Below are positions 60,826-64,000 of a DNA stretch of 64,000 bases, piece after piece. The DNA is from JAVVSR01 sp036654095. GTDB taxonomy: Bacteria > Bacillota > Clostridia > Christensenellales > CAG-917. Every line of letters begins with the position of its first letter. Position 1 is the stretch's first letter. The stretch lies in contig JAVVSR010000001.1 of NCBI GenBank assembly GCA_036654095.1, positions 186,001 through 250,000 of the forward strand, read 5' to 3'. The notes under the pieces were generated by a model. The model was not told where the DNA came from and searched no databases. It saw only the letters and a list, made by a program, of their open reading frames with translations. A program made the translations under genes and the position numbers.

Positions 60826-62256
60826 CTAAATAATTACATTTCCAACAAGCCTAGCTGCATCTTTATGCTTAGATAAAATAGGATTAATTTCATCTTTAAT
60901 AAATTCTTCAACCTGTATAGGCGCCGCGCCAATAAAGTTTTCAGGTAAAATTAGCTGTTCAAGCATATTGTGAATAGGGAAAAATGCAGGGTCGGTTGCA
61001 ATCCTTTCAAGTAAATCATTTTCATTGCCCTCTTGTTTCACCTGTTTTGCGGCTTCCATTGAATGAACTCTAATTCTTTCGTGTAAATCTTGGCGATTAC
61101 CACCTAATTTCACACACTCCATTAAAATATTTTCAGTGGCCATAAACGGAAGTTCATCCATAATATGCTTATTAATGACGCGTTCGTAAACAACAAGATT
61201 TTCTGATACATTCATATAAATTTCAAGAATAGCGTCAATCGCCAAAAACGCTTCCGCCATAACAATACGCCGATTTGCGCTGTCATCTAAAGTACGTTCA
61301 AGCCATTGATTTGATGCCGTCATAGCTGCGTTTATTGGCAACGATTCAACATATTTTGCTAGCGAAACTATGCGTTCGCAACGCATTGGATTGCGTTTAT
61401 ACGCCATAGCAGATGAACCAATTTGCGTTTTTTCAAACGGTTCTTCGATTTCTTTCATATTTTGCAAAATACGAATGTCATTAGCGGCCTTAGATGCGCT
61501 TTGCGCTATGCCCGAAAGCACCGCTAAAATTGAATAGTCTATTTTACGCGGATAAGTTTGGCCACCAACGGCAAAATAACCTTTAAATCCCATTTTTTGA
61601 CTAACGATTTTATCAAGCATTTTGACCTTGCTATAATCATTGTTGAAAAGTTGCATAAAACTTGCTTGCGTACCAGTAGTCCCCTTAACTCCACGAAGCT
61701 TATAATTTTCTAAAATATATTCAATATTATTGAAATCCATCACTAAGTCTTGAAGCCAAAGAGTTGCGCGCTTTCCAACCGTTACAAGTTGCGCCGATTG
61801 CAGGTGAGTAAAACCTAACGTAGGAAGACTTTTATATTTTAAAGCAAACGCTTTAAGTTTGGCCATAACGCCGATAGTTTTATTGCGAACAAGCTCAAAT
61901 GCTTTATAAAAGGCAATTAAATCGGCATTATCGCCCACAAAACAACTAGTAGCGCCGAGATGAATTATCCCCGCAGCTTTGGGGCATTGTACCGAATACG
62001 CATAAATTTGCGCCATAACATCGTGTCGAACTTCCCTTTCTCGTTCAGCCGAAACATCTAAATTAAGATTGTTTACATTAGCTTTTAATTCAGCAATTTG
62101 TTCATCGGTAATATTTAATCCAAGTTCCTGTTCGGCTTCAGCTAAAGAAAGCCAAAGCTTGCGCCAACATTTTATTTTTTCATCAGAGGAAAAGATAGCA
62201 GACATTTGTTTGGACGCATAGCGAGTTATTAACGGATTTTGATAAACGTCACTCAT
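60826..62256 (-). CDS. purB: Adenylosuccinate lyase
   Basis: PurB cleaves SAICAR and adenylosuccinate in purine synthesis. The 476 residues show the fumarase/aspartase superfamily signature GSSAMAYKRNPMRCE near 290, an upstream HLGATSCFVGDNAD near 100 and FTHLQSAQ with the catalytic histidine near 160. The 476-residue form is longer than the Bacillus enzyme and resembles the type with an extended C-terminal domain. GAGGT precedes the start. It lies downstream of the ispH-rpsA gene on the same strand but is separated by a terminator. Confidence 0.95.
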   Translation of the reverse strand: MSDVYQNPLITRYASKQMSAIFSSDEKIKCWRKLWLSLAEAEQELGLNITDEQIAELKANVNNLNLDVSAEREREVRHDVMAQIYAYSVQCPKAAGIIHLGATSCFVGDNADLIAFYKAFELVRNKTIGVMAKLKAFALKYKSLPTLGFTHLQSAQLVTVGKRATLWLQDLVMDFNNIEYILENYKLRGVKGTTGTQASFMQLFNNDYSKVKMLDKIVSQKMGFKGYFAVGGQTYPRKIDYSILAVLSGIAQSASKAANDIRILQNMKEIEEPFEKTQIGSSAMAYKRNPMRCERIVSLAKYVESLPINAAMTASNQWLERTLDDSANRRIVMAEAFLAIDAILEIYMNVSENLVVYERVINKHIMDELPFMATENILMECVKLGGNRQDLHERIRVHSMEAAKQVKQEGNENDLLERIATDPAFFPIHNMLEQLILPENFIGAAPIQVEEFIKDEINPILSKHKDAARLVGNVII

Positions 62257-62280
62257 ATTTTAAACCTCATTTACAATATT

Positions 62281-62314
62281 AAAAAATAGTCCACCCTAGT
62301 GTAGAGTGGACTAA
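62281..62314 (-). terminator. Terminator after the ispH-rpsA fusion gene
   Basis: On the minus strand TAGTCCAC pairs with GTGGACTA and is followed by six T. Confidence 0.88.
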
Positions 62315-62324
62315 ATAAAAGTTG

Positions 62325-64000
62325 TTATTTATTCTCGTCGTCATCGGTAAACTTTAGGTCAAAACCCTTTAGCAAATCAGCCAAAGTAGCGACACCTGAA
62401 TCAGATACCCACTCGTGTGGCTCGTCGCTCTTGTTCCTATCGTCGGAACGGTCGCGTCTGCGGTCATCAGACTTAGTGGGGTCATACTCGAATTTTTTAG
62501 TACGAGGAGGACGCGGCGCTTTGGGTTTATTTTCGTTTTCCGAATTATTGTTGTTTGTAACCTTATTGTTGTTGTTATTATTTGAAACATTTTGATTAGC
62601 AACTGGTTTAGCTTCAACTTCAGGCACGGGCAACAATTCTTTAATACTTAAAGTTATACGATTGCCTTCAAAACCGATAATTTTTGCAGTAACCTCATCG
62701 CCTTCTTTCAAAAGTTCAGATGCTTCTTTAACAAATTTATGAGAAATTTGTGAAACGTGAATTAAACCGTCAATACCTTCTTCAATTTGGACAAACGCGC
62801 CAAACGGATGAATACGAGCAACAGTGCCGGTAATAATTGTACCAACGGGATATTTTTCGGCAGCAACTTCATAAGGTTTCTTTTGAAGTTGTTTATAGCC
62901 AAGTGAAATTTTCCCACTTTCGCGGTCAGCTTTTAACACAACGAAGTCATAAGTTTCACCAATAGTCAATACGGTAGAAGGGTCGGTAATTTTTTTCCAC
63001 GATAAATCCGAAACGTGCGCCAAGCAATCATATCCTTTAACGCTAACAAATGCGCCAAATGAAGCAAAACGCTTAACTTTGCCCTTAACGATTGCGTTAG
63101 GAACGATACTAGCCCAAAATTCTTCATCTTTGCTAGCTTTTTCTTCTTCAAGAATAACACGTTGAGAAGCAGTTACGCGGCGACCATTTTTTTGAAGCAT
63201 ACGCAAACGAAGTTTTTTCTCAAGATAATCCTCAAGATTTTTAACTCGACCAGCGCGAATTTGTGAACCGGGAATAAATACGGTAAATGCGCCTAATCTG
63301 CCTTCAAGACCAACTGGATTGCCTTCTTTGTTTTTAACTATTTTTAGAGGAGGTTCAAGTGTAAACTCTTTACTTTCGAATGCTTTTTCAGCAACTTCAT
63401 CATCTTTCTTAACGAGGTCAATTTCGCGTTTAGAAAGCGTAACATATGTTGAGTCGCCTTTTTTATTTATAATTTTGGCTTCAACAATATCGCCGACTTT
63501 GAAATCCGCAGGGTTGTAAGGGGTGTCAATATTAACTTCAGATTTGTCAATAAAGCCGTCCTTTTTGCCACCGATTTCGCAAAAGATACCACTGTCATCA
63601 GCGTTGATGATTTTAGCTTTTACGCGTTTACCTTCACGGTATGTAGTAAAGCCAGCGGACTTGTCGGATGCGATAATGTCATCCATAGTAAGTTCCTTAA
63701 TGTGTTTGTGTTGAACCTCTGCCTCAGGTAGAACAACGGTAGGCTCCGCAACGGTAGCTGCGGTAGCAATCTCAACAACTTCATTTTCGGTTGTCTCGAG
63801 ATTTGTGTTTTGAGTGTCACTCATATAACTTAAAACCTCCTCAATCAACTCTTGCGGAGTCGATGCTGCGGCCATAACGGCCAATGTATTAAAATTAATA
63901 TTAAATAAAGCTGACTTGACATCGGCTAAATTTTCAATAAGAAAAGTATTTCGGCAATTTTTTGATGAAATATCAAACAACTTGTTTGCGTTTGAGCTAG
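62325..64000 (-). CDS. IspH-ribosomal protein S1 fusion, C-terminal part (partial at window end)
   Basis: The frame is open to the window edge; the true start lies beyond. The first visible residues, SSNANKLFDISSKNC, match the SSN-x2-KL substrate-binding region near the end of IspH, the iron-sulfur reductase of the last isoprenoid step. An AASTP segment follows, where TAGASTP is usual, closing the IspH domain. A linker leads to four S1 RNA-binding domains; the last two read GKVKRFASFGAFVSVKGYDC and GTVARIHPFGAFVQIEEG. An Asn-rich, then basic/acidic tail ends the protein. Such IspH-S1 fusions are known in Clostridia. The first visible TTG at 63980 is internal, not a start. Termination at 62281-62314 separates it from purB. 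Confidence 0.93.
   Translation of the reverse strand, partial: SSNANKLFDISSKNCRNTFLIENLADVKSALFNINFNTLAVMAAASTPQELIEEVLSYMSDTQNTNLETTENEVVEIATAATVAEPTVVLPEAEVQHKHIKELTMDDIIASDKSAGFTTYREGKRVKAKIINADDSGIFCEIGGKKDGFIDKSEVNIDTPYNPADFKVGDIVEAKIINKKGDSTYVTLSKREIDLVKKDDEVAEKAFESKEFTLEPPLKIVKNKEGNPVGLEGRLGAFTVFIPGSQIRAGRVKNLEDYLEKKLRLRMLQKNGRRVTASQRVILEEEKASKDEEFWASIVPNAIVKGKVKRFASFGAFVSVKGYDCLAHVSDLSWKKITDPSTVLTIGETYDFVVLKADRESGKISLGYKQLQKKPYEVAAEKYPVGTIITGTVARIHPFGAFVQIEEGIDGLIHVSQISHKFVKEASELLKEGDEVTAKIIGFEGNRITLSIKELLPVPEVEAKPVANQNVSNNNNNNKVTNNNNSENENKPKAPRPPRTKKFEYDPTKSDDRRRDRSDDRNKSDEPHEWVSDSGVATLADLLKGFDLKFTDDDENK

Overview
This is a bacterial chromosome segment from a low-GC, endospore-forming member of the Firmicutes, probably an uncultured lineage in the class Clostridia. 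The evidence is the very AT-rich coding sequence, Gram-positive ribosome binding sites, the spoIIAA-spoIIAB-sigF operon, spoVAC-spoVAD-spoVAE, yunB, a T-box leader in front of pheST, and an IspH-ribosomal protein S1 fusion of the kind known from Clostridia. No plasmid, prophage or insertion-sequence gene was recognised.

Layout. 1-7.2 kb: the 3' end of secF, then recJ, rel, dtd, a metallo-beta-lactamase-fold hydrolase and hemZ, packed as an operon. 7.4-12.6 kb: rpsO, pnp, a YlxY-like deacetylase, an M16 peptidase and a dUTPase, the same order as in Bacillus around pnpA. 12.9-22.3 kb: ftsK/spoIIIE, rimO, pgsA, a shortened cinA, recA and rny. 22.6-23.4 kb: two tandem, very cysteine-rich paralogues of unknown function. 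23.6-24.2 kb: six tRNA genes on the minus strand, with an unexplained 153-base spacer in the middle. 24.4-28.6 kb: a sporulation block (spoIIAA-AB-sigF, spoVAC-AD-AE, yunB). 28.7-39.9 kb: a T-box, then pheS-pheT-U32 peptidase-mutS2-small membrane protein-cysteine desulfurase-thiI, mostly overlapping or nearly so. 40-42.3 kb: a class A penicillin-binding protein on the minus strand. 42.4-50.5 kb: miaB-mutS-mutL-miaA and a methionine gamma-lyase-family enzyme.

50.55-51.99 kb is a 1.4 kb island without a credible gene. It carries several perfect GC-rich hairpins and a seven-copy degenerate direct-repeat array. After it the layout changes: an alpha/beta hydrolase (minus), a tyrosine recombinase (plus), and a PadR-type DNA-binding domain fused through a long linker to four membrane segments (plus). 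Then a mostly minus-strand half follows: MFS transporter, VTT/TVP38 membrane protein, rnhA, proC, purB and the ispH-rpsA fusion, with tRNA-Trp on the plus strand.

Most of the window is conserved housekeeping: translation and tRNA modification, mismatch repair and recombination, RNA decay and sporulation control. The parts most likely to hold something undescribed are the membrane-tethered PadR protein, the 51.6-51.9 kb repeat array with its neighbouring hairpin island, the cysteine-rich pair, and the tRNA-cluster spacer. All calls come from reading the sequence by eye; no database search, folding or alignment was run.
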